64,000 bases of DNA from Halomonas sp. (GTDB taxonomy: Bacteria; Pseudomonadota; Gammaproteobacteria; Pseudomonadales; Halomonadaceae): positions 19,915 through 83,914 of the forward strand of contig NZ_JAFWFN010000061.1 in the NCBI RefSeq assembly GCF_017515565.1. The letters are read 5' to 3'. This document shows, piece after piece, positions 27,777 through 36,962 of the stretch. Below the pieces are notes generated by a model. The model was not told the DNA's origin. It made no database searches and saw only the letters and a program-made list of their open reading frames with translations. The translations under genes were made by a program, and so were the position numbers. Numbering within the stretch: position 1 is the first letter of the stretch; every line of letters starts with the position of its first letter.

Positions 27777-30700
27777 ATGCTCAATGCCAAAAAAATGCGT
27801 GACTCTGCCATCTGGCAAACCGACCTTGATATGTTAATGCAGCGTGTTAGCGACCACTACATCGTGGATGAAGACGCGTTTGTTGGCGAACTGATCAAGG
27901 TACTGGATGCCGATCACGAAGATTTTGCACGCATTGAGGCTAACACCGCAGCGCTGGTGCGCGATGTGCGCAAGATGGATACCGCCGTCGACACGATCGA
28001 CGAACTACTGCAGCAGTACAGCCTGGATACCCACGAAGGCCTAATGTTGATGTGTCTTGCGGAAGCCATGCTGCGTATTCCTGACAAAGCCACCGCCGAT
28101 GCGCTGATTGAAGATAAGCTCGGCCCGGCTGATTGGCAGTCGCATGTTGGTAAAAGCGAATCTTGGATGGTCAATGCTTCTACGTGGGGCTTACTAATGA
28201 CCGGCCGCGTGCTTAAGCTTGACCACCCTAAAGATGGCCAACCTGCCCACTTTATTAATCGCATGGTCAATCGCCTGGGCGAACCGGTTATTCGCCGGGC
28301 TATGTACGAAGCAATGAAAATCATGGGCAAGCAGTTTGTCCTTGGGCGCGATATTAATGAAGCCCTGAAGCGCTCCAAACCTTTATTCAATAAAGGCTAC
28401 ACCTACTCCTACGATATGCTGGGTGAAGCGGCCCGCACCCACAATGATGCCAAACGCTATTTTGATGACTACGCTCGCGCTATCCAGCAAGTGGGTAAAA
28501 CCTGCAAATCATTAAACGATAAGACCCCAGCGCCGTCGGTTTCTATTAAGCTTTCCGCTTTACATCCACGCTATGAGTTTGGCCGTCGCGAGCAGGTGCT
28601 GGCAGAGCTGGTTGATACCGTCATCACGCTGGTCACCCAAGCACGCGCGTTGGATGTCGCGGTCACCATTGATGCCGAAGAAGTGGATCGCCTAGAGCTA
28701 TCCCTTGAGGTCTTTCGCGCGGTGTATTCAAGCAGCGCTGCAAAAGGCTGGGGGCACTTCGGCCTGGTTGTCCAAGCTTACTCCAAGCGGGCCTTGCCAG
28801 TTCTTCACTATATTAATCGCTTAGCGGATGAGCAGGGCGACGAAATCCCACTGCGCTTGGTGAAAGGCGCCTACTGGGATAGCGAAATAAAAGAGTCTCA
28901 ACAGCTTGGCGTCGATGGTTACCCGGTATTTACCCGCAAAGCGTGTACGGACGTGGCTTATCTAGCATGTGCTCAGTTCCTGCTGTCGAGCGACACCCAG
29001 GGGCGTATCTTCCCTCAGTTCGCTACACATAACGCCCATACCGTTACTACCATTCTTGAGTTAGCGAACCACGACAGCCGTCCATTTGAATTCCAGCGTC
29101 TGCACGGCATGGGTGAAGCGCTCTATGACGCCGCCCTTGAGCGTGCACCGAAAGGCACTTACTGCCGCATTTACGCCCCGGTAGGCGCCCATAAAGACCT
29201 ACTTCCCTACTTGGTACGGCGCCTACTTGAAAACGGCGCGAACTCCTCCTTCGTTCACCAGATTGTGGACCCGGATGTGCCGGTAGAGTCGCTTTGTCAG
29301 CACCCCATTGAGACACTGCGCCAGCAAAAAACGCTCTACAACAAGCGGATTCCACTACCCAAAGATATTTATGGTCCAAAGCGACGCAATTCACGCGGTG
29401 TAAACCTCAACATCCGCAGCCACTACTATCCATTAATGGAGAAAATGGCAGGGTTTATGGAGAAGCAGTATTCAGCTAAACCGCTGCTTGCCTTTGATGT
29501 TGCGGACGATGCTGCCAATACTCACAACGTAACGGTACCGTTTGACCGTCGCCAAACCATGGGTAGCGTTCAGTGGACCAGCAAAGAGATGGCGGCTAAA
29601 GCCCTCGATGCGGCCTGGGAAGCTTTTCCCCGCTGGGATGCCACACCCGTAGCCGAGCGCGCCGCGATTCTGCGTCGCCTAGGCGACTTAATGGAAGAGC
29701 ACATGCCAGAGCTGATGACGCTCTGCTCCCGGGAAGGAGGCAAATTACTGACCGATGGCGTTGACGAAATCAAAGAGGCTGTCGATTTTTGTCGCTACTA
29801 CGCCATGCGTACCGAAGCGTCATTTGGCGAACCCATTGAGCTACCCGGCCCCACCGGTGAGTCCAATCGCTTAATGATGGGTGGCAAAGGAGTGTTTGCC
29901 GCTATTAGCCCCTGGAACTTCCCAATAGCCATTTTCTGCGGACAGATCGTTGCCGCAGCGGTTGCTGGCAACACTGTTTTAGCAAAACCCGCTGAGCAAA
30001 CCTCTATCGTGGCCCACCGCGTGATTGAGCTGCTTTACGAAGCGGGCATGCCCCGCGACGTGGTGCAGCTACTGCCTGGCGACGGCCCCACCGTCGGTAG
30101 CGTGTTGACCTCTGACCCGCGTATCACCGGCGTGGTATTTACTGGTGGCACCGACACGGCACAAATTATCAATCGCGCCCTCGCTGCCCGTGAAAACGCA
30201 CCATTGCCAACGCTGATTGCTGAAACCGGCGGCATGAATACCATGATTGTCGATTCCACCGCCCTACCCGAGCAGGTGGTCGTCGACGTGATTCAGTCAG
30301 CGTTTCAAAGTGCCGGGCAGCGCTGCTCAGCACTTCGCGTGCTTTACCTGCAGGATGACGTTGCCGACCGCATTATCGAAATCTTAAAAGGCGCCATGAA
30401 CGAACTGCACATTGGCGACCCTCGCGACTTGGGCACCGACGTGGGGCCAGTGATTGATGAGGATGCCCGCAAAGGCCTGCTCGCCCATATCGAAAAATTA
30501 AAAGGTGAGGGTCGCTTAGTGGCTGAAACGCCTATGGCGGCTGAACACACCCAGCACGGCACCTTTGTCGCACCCGTTGCTTTTACGATTGACAGCATTA
30601 ACGCCCTTAGCCGGGAACAGTTCGGCCCAGTGCTTCACATTGTCCGGTACAAAGCCAGCGAGCTTAAACGTGTGATTGACGACATTAATAGCCGGGGTTA

Positions 30701-30968
30701 TGGACTAACTTTTGGGGTTCATAGCCGTAACGAATCCTTTGCCGCTGAAATAGCGCAGAAAATTCGTGTAGGCAATGTGTACATCAACCGTAATATCATC
30801 GGTGCAGTGGTTGGCGTTCAACCCTTCGGTGGTCAAGGGCTTTCCGGCACCGGCCCAAAAGCCGGTGGCCCGCACTATCTGCAGCGCTTTATTACCGAAA
30901 AAACCATTACGAACAACACCGCCGCCCTAGGTGGCAACGCGTCGCTGTTGGCGCTAGGCGATGAGTGA
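27777..30968 (+). CDS. putA: Bifunctional proline dehydrogenase / glutamate-semialdehyde dehydrogenase (short PutA)
   Basis: Oxidises proline to glutamate in two steps: FAD-dependent PRODH (about residues 120-490, with SIKLSALHPRYE, RLVKGAYWDSEIK and FATHNAHT) and NAD+-dependent P5C/GSA dehydrogenase (about 560-1030, with ISPWNFPIAIF, LIAETGGMNTM and catalytic Cys 850 in SAGQRCSALR). There is no N-terminal ribbon-helix-helix domain, so it cannot self-regulate like E. coli PutA. It ends in ALGGNASLLALGDE, the conserved PutA C-terminal motif. At 1063 residues it matches the minimal type A PutA class. LPGPTGESNR lies within the dehydrogenase domain, unlike in putA2. Probably activated by the AraC gene upstream. 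Confidence 0.95.
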   Translation: MLNAKKMRDSAIWQTDLDMLMQRVSDHYIVDEDAFVGELIKVLDADHEDFARIEANTAALVRDVRKMDTAVDTIDELLQQYSLDTHEGLMLMCLAEAMLRIPDKATADALIEDKLGPADWQSHVGKSESWMVNASTWGLLMTGRVLKLDHPKDGQPAHFINRMVNRLGEPVIRRAMYEAMKIMGKQFVLGRDINEALKRSKPLFNKGYTYSYDMLGEAARTHNDAKRYFDDYARAIQQVGKTCKSLNDKTPAPSVSIKLSALHPRYEFGRREQVLAELVDTVITLVTQARALDVAVTIDAEEVDRLELSLEVFRAVYSSSAAKGWGHFGLVVQAYSKRALPVLHYINRLADEQGDEIPLRLVKGAYWDSEIKESQQLGVDGYPVFTRKACTDVAYLACAQFLLSSDTQGRIFPQFATHNAHTVTTILELANHDSRPFEFQRLHGMGEALYDAALERAPKGTYCRIYAPVGAHKDLLPYLVRRLLENGANSSFVHQIVDPDVPVESLCQHPIETLRQQKTLYNKRIPLPKDIYGPKRRNSRGVNLNIRSHYYPLMEKMAGFMEKQYSAKPLLAFDVADDAANTHNVTVPFDRRQTMGSVQWTSKEMAAKALDAAWEAFPRWDATPVAERAAILRRLGDLMEEHMPELMTLCSREGGKLLTDGVDEIKEAVDFCRYYAMRTEASFGEPIELPGPTGESNRLMMGGKGVFAAISPWNFPIAIFCGQIVAAAVAGNTVLAKPAEQTSIVAHRVIELLYEAGMPRDVVQLLPGDGPTVGSVLTSDPRITGVVFTGGTDTAQIINRALAARENAPLPTLIAETGGMNTMIVDSTALPEQVVVDVIQSAFQSAGQRCSALRVLYLQDDVADRIIEILKGAMNELHIGDPRDLGTDVGPVIDEDARKGLLAHIEKLKGEGRLVAETPMAAEHTQHGTFVAPVAFTIDSINALSREQFGPVLHIVRYKASELKRVIDDINSRGYGLTFGVHSRNESFAAEIAQKIRVGNVYINRNIIGAVVGVQPFGGQGLSGTGPKAGGPHYLQRFITEKTITNNTAALGGNASLLALGDE

Positions 30969-31316
30969 TCAGCTCATCAATACTTCTAACCTGAACTCCT
31001 GAAAAGGAACCGTCTCATGGTTGAAAACAATAGAGCGATTGCCTTCACATTCACGGCCTACCCAGGCCGTGAACTAGGCACAGGGAACATTGCACACAAG
31101 CAAAACCACAACCTTTCTGACCACCTTCTTAACAGGCGCTCTTCGGGGCCAGTAACGTGAAAGAAATAAAGGGTTAACAAAAAAAGACAGCGTTATTACC
31201 GGACGATACCCGGTAAACGCGCTAAACCTGTCGGGGCTAGGGTTGTACGAAAAGTCGGCTAAAGCGGGCGTTTTTCGACAAAGCCTAGGTCTGTTCTTAC
31301 GAACTGGAGAAGTTTC
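30969..31316 (+). other. Intergenic region between putA1 and putP
   Basis: 348 bases. It holds the 47-codon small ORF at 31017-31160, an A-rich run (31170-31185), a 6-bp inverted repeat TACCGG/CCGGTA at 31197-31202 and 31210-31215, and the putP ribosome site (GGAGAAG). The A-run followed by a weak hairpin could be a terminator for the reverse direction or a regulatory structure ahead of putP. A separate putP promoter is likely but I cannot place it. Confidence 0.5.
31017..31160 (+). CDS. Possible 47-residue small protein downstream of putA1
   Basis: ATG 31017 follows AAGGAA (31004-31009) at good spacing, and the frame stays open for 47 codons to TGA 31158. The peptide begins MVENNRAIAFTFTAYPGREL and is rich in Asn, His and Arg, without a membrane helix or known motif. 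It is 48 bases after putA1, so it would be on the same transcript. Nothing but the ribosome site and open frame supports it; it could be chance. Confidence 0.3.
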   Translation: MVENNRAIAFTFTAYPGRELGTGNIAHKQNHNLSDHLLNRRSSGPVT

Positions 31317-32807
31317 ATGGCTACTGGTGTTTGGATTAGCTTATTAGGTTACTTTGCGCTGATGATCGCCATAGGCGTTTACGCTATGCGCAAATCTACG
31401 TCTTCCTCTGAAGATTACATGCTGGGTGGCCGAACCCTCAGCCCCCAAGTGGCGGCCCTCTCGGCTGGCGCTTCGGACATGAGCGGCTGGCTGCTTCTGG
31501 GCTTACCCGGGGCGATGTTTGTCTCTGGCTTGGGGTCGGCCTGGATTGGTATCGGCCTGCTGGTAGGTGCTCTCTTCAACTGGATTTTGGTCGCACCGCG
31601 CCTGCGGGAACAGACGATTCACTATGGTAATGCGATTACCATTCCGGCGTTTCTAGCGAACCGCTTCCCAACGCGCGCGCTGTCTCTGCGCACGGTATCA
31701 GCTATCGTTATTGTGATCTTTTTCGCCGTGTATACCGCATCAGGCCTAGTGGCAGGCGGCAAGCTGTTTGAAAGCGCGTTTTCCGGCATATACAACTTCG
31801 GTGATATGAGTAACTACGGCATGGGTGTCATGATCACACTCGGCGTGGTGCTTATTTACACAGTTGTTGGCGGCTTCCTAGCAGTCAGCATGACGGATTT
31901 CGTACAAGGCTGCATCATGATGCTGGCATTGGTAATCATGCCAGCGGTGGTGCTGTTTGGTGAAGGTGGAGGCGGTTTCTCGCAAGCGTCACTGACACTG
32001 AATGAAGTCGATCCCACACTGCTATCCTGGACGTCAGGCCTAACCTTCATTGGGTGGCTGTCTGCCGTTACCTGGGGGCTGGGCTATTTCGGGCAGCCGC
32101 ATATCATTGTGCGCTTCATGGCTATTCGCTCGCAGAAAGACGTGCCTGTTGCCCGCAATATTGGTATGGCCTGGATGCTTATCTCCCTAATTGGTGCTGT
32201 TTCTCTGGGTATCTTTGGCCGTGCCTACGCCATTCGTAATGGGTTGGATGTTCAGGATCCGGAAACTATCTTCATTATTCTAGCGGATCTGCTGTTCCAT
32301 CCATTGATCACTGGCTTCCTCTATGCTGCTCTGCTGGCTGCCGTTATGAGCACGATCTCTAGCCAACTGCTTGTATCATCGTCATCGCTGACAGAGGACT
32401 TCTATCGCTTGTTCCTGCACAAAAAAGCGACTGAGCAGCAGTGTGTGGCCGTCGGCCGTGTTTGCGTGGTTCTTGTCGGCGTTGTTGCCGCTATTATCGC
32501 CTCTGACGAAGACTCTCAAGTACTGGGGCTGGTCAGTAACGCCTGGGCAGGCTTTGGTGCGGCGTTTGGGCCTCTAATTATTCTCTCACTAATGTGGTCA
32601 CGTACAAACGGTGCTGGCGCCCTTGCAGGCATGGTGGTGGGTGCTGTCACCGTCATGCTCTGGATTGCCTTGGGCTGGAACGGTGAGTTCATGGGTGGCC
32701 CGGGGGTGTATGAGATTATTCCAGGCTTCATCGCGTCCTTCATCGCCATCTTAGTGGTGAGCAGCATGACTGACGACGCTGGTGAATATCAGCATATTGA
32801 TCGCTAG
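31317..32807 (+). CDS. putP: Sodium/proline symporter
   Basis: Takes up proline with Na+ across the inner membrane. The 496 residues form the 13-helix SSS family fold. The N-terminus SSEDYMLGGRTLSPQVAALSAGASDMSGWLLLGLPG contains the conserved Asp/Ser/Gly residues of PutP (the DYMLGGR and DMSGWL motifs), and VLVSSSSLTEDFYR matches helix 8-9. It sits between two putA genes and supplies their substrate. In a halophile it may also serve osmotic proline uptake (inference). It ends GEYQHIDR, whose coding sequence recurs downstream of putA2. Confidence 0.95.
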   Translation: MATGVWISLLGYFALMIAIGVYAMRKSTSSSEDYMLGGRTLSPQVAALSAGASDMSGWLLLGLPGAMFVSGLGSAWIGIGLLVGALFNWILVAPRLREQTIHYGNAITIPAFLANRFPTRALSLRTVSAIVIVIFFAVYTASGLVAGGKLFESAFSGIYNFGDMSNYGMGVMITLGVVLIYTVVGGFLAVSMTDFVQGCIMMLALVIMPAVVLFGEGGGGFSQASLTLNEVDPTLLSWTSGLTFIGWLSAVTWGLGYFGQPHIIVRFMAIRSQKDVPVARNIGMAWMLISLIGAVSLGIFGRAYAIRNGLDVQDPETIFIILADLLFHPLITGFLYAALLAAVMSTISSQLLVSSSSLTEDFYRLFLHKKATEQQCVAVGRVCVVLVGVVAAIIASDEDSQVLGLVSNAWAGFGAAFGPLIILSLMWSRTNGAGALAGMVVGAVTVMLWIALGWNGEFMGGPGVYEIIPGFIASFIAILVVSSMTDDAGEYQHIDR

Positions 32808-32850
32808 TTACACGTCGTGAGGCGTAGAGCATAGAGCGCATTCAAAGTAT

Positions 32851-32878
32851 CGAGAGGGCTCCCGCGGGAGCCCTCTCG
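32851..32878. terminator. Perfect 28-bp palindrome between putP and putA2
   Basis: The arms CGAGAGGGCTCCCG and its exact complement run uninterrupted with no loop bases. This makes a very stable 12-bp-stem hairpin in RNA. It begins 43 bases after the putP stop and ends 6 bases before the putA2 ribosome site (AGGAGA). No T-tract follows (TGTAGCAAGG), so it is not a classical intrinsic terminator. It may stop transcripts partially, protect the putP mRNA 3' end, or bind a regulator. Confidence 0.6.
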
Positions 32879-32899
32879 TGTAGCAAGGAGAGACCCTGT

Positions 32900-35800
32900 A
32901 TGAACGAAGCCAATCATCATCTGCAGAGCGACGTGAGTGAACTGCGCTCACGCATTCGCAGCAATTACGACGCCAATGAGGCTGATGTACTGCACAGGCT
33001 TCTCGAGCGTATCAAGCTCTCGGAGGACGATCGCAATAAGGTTGCCGCCATTGGCGCCAAGTACGTAGAGCGTGTGCGTAAGGAAAGATCCCCTTCAATG
33101 ATGGAGGCATTCCTGGCCGAGTACGGGCTCTCGACCACCGAGGGCGTCGGCCTGATGTGCCTAGCAGAAGCGCTGCTGCGTGTGCCCGACGCGGAAACCA
33201 TCGACGACTTGATTCATGACAAGATCGAGCCATCTGACTGGGGTGCCCACTTGGGCAAGTCCTCCTCATCAATGGTCAACGCCTCGACCTGGGCGCTGCT
33301 GCTAACCGGCAAGGTGCTGAGTGAAGACCCCAAAGGCCCGACACGGGCACTGCGCGGGCTGGTACGCCGCATGGGCGAACCGGTGGTGCGTAAGGCCGTT
33401 GGCCAGTCGATGAAGATTCTTGGCCGCCAGTTCGTGCTCGGCCAGACCATCGAAGAAGGCATGAAGAACGCCCGCGAACTAGAGAAACAGGGCTACACCT
33501 ACTCCTACGACATGCTAGGCGAAGCAGCGCGTACCGATGAGGACGCCGTCCGCTATCACCAGGCCTATGCCAAAGCGATCACCGCGATTGCCGAGCAAGC
33601 CAGAGGCGATGTGCGTGGCAGCCCCGGCATCTCGGTGAAGCTCTCTGCGCTGCATCCGCGCTATGAATACACTCACCGCGATACAGTAATGGCCGAGCTG
33701 GTGCCGCGCGCCAAAGAGCTGGTACAGCAGGCCGCCAAGGCCAATATCGGCTTCAATATCGACGCTGAAGAGCAAGACCGTCTGGATCTGTCCCTCGATG
33801 TAATTGAGGCACTGATGTCCGACCCAAGCCTAGATGGATGGGACGGCTTTGGCGTCGTGGTGCAGGCTTACGGTCGCCGCGCCGCGCCAGTCATTGAAGC
33901 ACTCTACGAGCTATCCGAGCGGTTTAACCGCAAGATCATGGTACGTCTGGTGAAAGGCGCTTACTGGGATACCGAGATCAAGCTGTCTCAAGAGATGGGG
34001 GTGAAGACCTTCCCGGTCTTCACGCGCAAGGTTAATACCGACGTCAGCTATATGGCCTGCGCCCAAATGCTGCTCGACCGTCGCGACCGCATCTACCCGC
34101 AGTTCGCTACGCACAACGCCCATACCTGTGCCTCTATCGTTGAGATGGCGGGCGGCGACAAAGACAGCTACGAGTTTCAGCGCCTGCATGGCATGGGCGA
34201 ATCGCTGCACCACATCGTTAAAGAGACAGAGGGTACGCACTGCCGCATCTACGCCCCGGTCGGTGCACACCGCGACCTGCTGGCCTACTTGGTACGCCGC
34301 CTGCTAGAAAACGGGGCAAACTCCTCGTTCGTCAACCAGGTAGTGGATAGCTCGATTCCGCCCAGTGACGTCTCAAAAGATCCGATTGAAGGGCTCAAGC
34401 AGCTCGGCAACGACGTCTCAAGCCCACTGATCCGCCAGCCCGGCGAACTGTTTGCGCCGGATCGCAAGAACTCCAAGGGCTATCGCATCAACGAACCCGC
34501 CTCGATCCTGCCACTGCTCAACGCCCGTGAAGCGTTTGCAGATACCACCTGGACAGCAGGCCCCATGTTGGTGGGTAACCCCGCCCCCCTGGGCCCGGCG
34601 CGTGATGCCCTCTCCCCCGCCGATGGCATGCGTGTGATTGGCAAGGTGCATGAGGCCACCCCAGAAGAGGTAGCCACTGCGCTTGACGCCGCCGAGGCAG
34701 GCTTCCGCGAATGGTCGGCGCGACCCGTGGCCGAGCGTGCGGAGGTACTGCGCCGTACCGCCGACCTCTACGAGGAGCACATCGCCGAGCTGACCGTGAT
34801 CACCACGCGGGAAGCTGGCAAGATGATGTTTGACGGCATCGCCGAAGTGCGTGAGGCCGTGGATTTCCTGCGCTACTACGCCAACGAAGGCGAGCGCCTG
34901 GAAGCAGAAGAGTCCGGCAGCGCCCGCGGCATCTTCGTTTGTATCAGCCCGTGGAATTTCCCACTGGCAATTACAACCGGTCAAATTGCGGCAGCCTTGG
35001 TAGCTGGCAACGCGGTACTCGCCAAGCCCGCTGAGCAAACACCGCTGATCGCCGCCCGTGCGGTAGAGCTAATGCGTGAAGCGGGCCTACCGGAAGCAGC
35101 ACTGCAGCTGCTACCTGGCGACGGCCCAACGGTGGGCGGCCCGCTAACCAGCGATCCGCGTATCGCGGGTGTCTGCTTCACCGGCTCGACTCCGGTCGCA
35201 CAGATCATCCACAAAGCTCTAGCGGAGAACGCGGGACCCGACGCGGTGTTGATCGCCGAGACCGGCGGACTCAACTCCATGATCGTGGACTCCACAGCGC
35301 TGACCGAGCAGGCGGTGCGCGATATTCTGATCTCCTCCTTCCAGTCGGCCGGCCAGCGCTGTTCCGCACTGCGCATGCTGTATGTTCAGGAAGAGGCCCG
35401 CGACCGGCTGCTCAACATGCTGTATGGCGCCATGGACGCGCTCACCATTGGCGACCCCTGGAATACCGACACCGACGTATCACCCGTGATCGACGCCGAT
35501 GCCCAGACCGAGATCAGCGACTACGTGGCGGCGCATGAGAAAGCAGGCAAGGTGCTGAAGAAGCTCTCCGCGCCAACCACCGGCACCTTCGTTACCCCGG
35601 CGGTAATTGAGGTGGGGGGCATTGATGATCTCGAACGTGAAATCTTCGGCCCGGTTCTGCACGTGGCCACCTTCAAGGCGCGGGATATCGACAAGGTCGT
35701 CGACGATATCAATGGCAAGGGCTACGGGCTGACCTTCGGCCTGCACACCCGCATTGATGACCGCGTGCAGCAGATCGTCGAGCGCATCCATGTTGGCAAC

Positions 35801-36565
35801 GTCTACGTCAACCGCAACCAGATTGGTGCCATTGTCGGCTCTCAGCCGTTCGGCGGCGAAGGCCTTTCTGGCACCGGCCCCAAAGCGGGCGGGCCGCTCT
35901 ATATCACTCGTTTCCGCCGTACTGCCGCCGCTGAGCACAGCGACGCGCCCCAGGGAAATGAAGTGACACTTCAAACGCTGCAGGCCGTCTTCGACGGGCT
36001 GGACTCACGCAACTGGGCGGTGCGCCCCAATCGAATTGAGGTACTGCGCAAAGCGCTCGCCGGCAAAGGCGGCGTGATCCGTAAGGCGCTTGCCGAAACG
36101 GCAGCGTTGGATATGACACCGCAAACACTGCCGGGGCCAACGGGTGAAAGCAACCGCTTGGCGATGTATCCAAAGGGAGTGATTCTGTGCCTCGGGCCGA
36201 CCCTGGATATTGCCATTGCCCAGGCTGCTCAAGCCCTCGGCACTGGCTGTGCAGCAATCGTCGTCGCGCCAGGCGCGGCTCAAGCAGTTCAACCGCTGAT
36301 TGATGCGGGCGCACCGGTGGCCGGGCTTGATGGGAGCGTCTCCGCTGAAACGCTGAGCGAGATCACAGGCATTGCGGCGGTCGCTGCAGTTGGTGCCAGC
36401 GATTGGACGCGTGACCTGCGGGTTGCGCTGGCGAAGCGCGACGGAGCCATCATACCGCTCGAGACCCAGACCATCGCGCCGGATCGTTTTGTGGTGGAGC
36501 GTCATCTGTGCATCGATACGACCGCAGCGGGCGGCAACGCTAGCCTGCTGGCAACGGCCGAATAG
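32900..36565 (+). CDS. putA: Second bifunctional PutA, long form with C-terminal ALDH-like domain
   Basis: 1221 residues. PRODH region about residues 110-480 (SVKLSALHPRYE, RLVKGAYWDTEIK, FATHNAHT) and P5C dehydrogenase about 555-1010 (ISPWNFPLAIT, catalytic Cys 821 in SAGQRCSALR), then about 200 further residues that form a degenerate ALDH-superfamily domain containing LPGPTGESNRLAMYPKG and ending GGNASLLATAE. This is the type B layout (no DNA-binding domain). In putA1 the LPGPTGESNR strand lies inside the dehydrogenase; here it has moved to the extra domain, as known for long PutAs. Its codons look more GC-rich than putA1's, with ending in G or C dominant, hinting at a separate origin. RBS AGGAGA. 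Confidence 0.93.
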   Translation: MNEANHHLQSDVSELRSRIRSNYDANEADVLHRLLERIKLSEDDRNKVAAIGAKYVERVRKERSPSMMEAFLAEYGLSTTEGVGLMCLAEALLRVPDAETIDDLIHDKIEPSDWGAHLGKSSSSMVNASTWALLLTGKVLSEDPKGPTRALRGLVRRMGEPVVRKAVGQSMKILGRQFVLGQTIEEGMKNARELEKQGYTYSYDMLGEAARTDEDAVRYHQAYAKAITAIAEQARGDVRGSPGISVKLSALHPRYEYTHRDTVMAELVPRAKELVQQAAKANIGFNIDAEEQDRLDLSLDVIEALMSDPSLDGWDGFGVVVQAYGRRAAPVIEALYELSERFNRKIMVRLVKGAYWDTEIKLSQEMGVKTFPVFTRKVNTDVSYMACAQMLLDRRDRIYPQFATHNAHTCASIVEMAGGDKDSYEFQRLHGMGESLHHIVKETEGTHCRIYAPVGAHRDLLAYLVRRLLENGANSSFVNQVVDSSIPPSDVSKDPIEGLKQLGNDVSSPLIRQPGELFAPDRKNSKGYRINEPASILPLLNAREAFADTTWTAGPMLVGNPAPLGPARDALSPADGMRVIGKVHEATPEEVATALDAAEAGFREWSARPVAERAEVLRRTADLYEEHIAELTVITTREAGKMMFDGIAEVREAVDFLRYYANEGERLEAEESGSARGIFVCISPWNFPLAITTGQIAAALVAGNAVLAKPAEQTPLIAARAVELMREAGLPEAALQLLPGDGPTVGGPLTSDPRIAGVCFTGSTPVAQIIHKALAENAGPDAVLIAETGGLNSMIVDSTALTEQAVRDILISSFQSAGQRCSALRMLYVQEEARDRLLNMLYGAMDALTIGDPWNTDTDVSPVIDADAQTEISDYVAAHEKAGKVLKKLSAPTTGTFVTPAVIEVGGIDDLEREIFGPVLHVATFKARDIDKVVDDINGKGYGLTFGLHTRIDDRVQQIVERIHVGNVYVNRNQIGAIVGSQPFGGEGLSGTGPKAGGPLYITRFRRTAAAEHSDAPQGNEVTLQTLQAVFDGLDSRNWAVRPNRIEVLRKALAGKGGVIRKALAETAALDMTPQTLPGPTGESNRLAMYPKGVILCLGPTLDIAIAQAAQALGTGCAAIVVAPGAAQAVQPLIDAGAPVAGLDGSVSAETLSEITGIAAVAAVGASDWTRDLRVALAKRDGAIIPLETQTIAPDRFVVERHLCIDTTAAGGNASLLATAE

Positions 36566-36962
36566 GCCTGTCAGCTTTTCATTTTGCAACAGAGCTGCGG
36601 GTGAATATCAACATATCGTTCGCTAAACGAGCGCGGATTCCGCACTTAAATTAGCCAAACGATCGGTTTTTCATGAGGCCTTTCCGTCATCGCGGGAGGG
36701 TCTCATTGATTTCAGTGACGCCCATTTAATTGTGACGACTTCTCCAGGCTTTCCAAACCACGATAACCAGCCTAATTAACAGCTTTCAGCAAAGACTCCC
36801 CACAGGCTATTCAAGCCCGCTCGCACAACTATTCAGGTAGCTTTTGTAATACTTCTTAGCGCTCTTTGCCCTAGGTCAATAACTGCTCTGCTACAAGTCG
36901 ATAAGCTTCTTACTATGATTTGACCCATTAATGAAGTGACTTAATCCGCTAGGAGCAACGCT
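36566..36962 (+). other. Intergenic region between putA2 and ompW
   Basis: 397 bases. The first part holds a 27-nt relic of the putP 3' end (36600-36626). The rest is AT-richer and without an open frame worth calling. A -10-like TATGAT at 36914-36919 lies 44 bases before the ompW start and is the best promoter guess; its -35 is weak. No strong terminator for putA2 is visible. Confidence 0.5.
36600..36626 (+). pseudogene. Relic of a putP 3' end
   Basis: This stretch matches the last 27 bases of putP (32781-32807) at 23 of 27 positions. It reads GEYQHIVR-stop in frame, against GEYQHIDR-stop in putP. Homology does not extend convincingly upstream. The simplest reading is that a second putP once followed putA2 and was deleted except for its tail, or that recombination between putP ends moved putA2 into place. 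Confidence 0.55.

Noticed and set aside
34418-36589. Long minus-strand open frames (up to ~206 codons) inside putA2
   Set aside because: They are shadows of the GC-rich third codon positions of putA2; no known domains, and the plus-strand protein is clearly conserved.
36372-36599. 84-codon plus-strand open frame ending in the putP relic as a gene
   Set aside because: Most of it overlaps putA2 in another frame; only its last codons are meaningful, as a relic.
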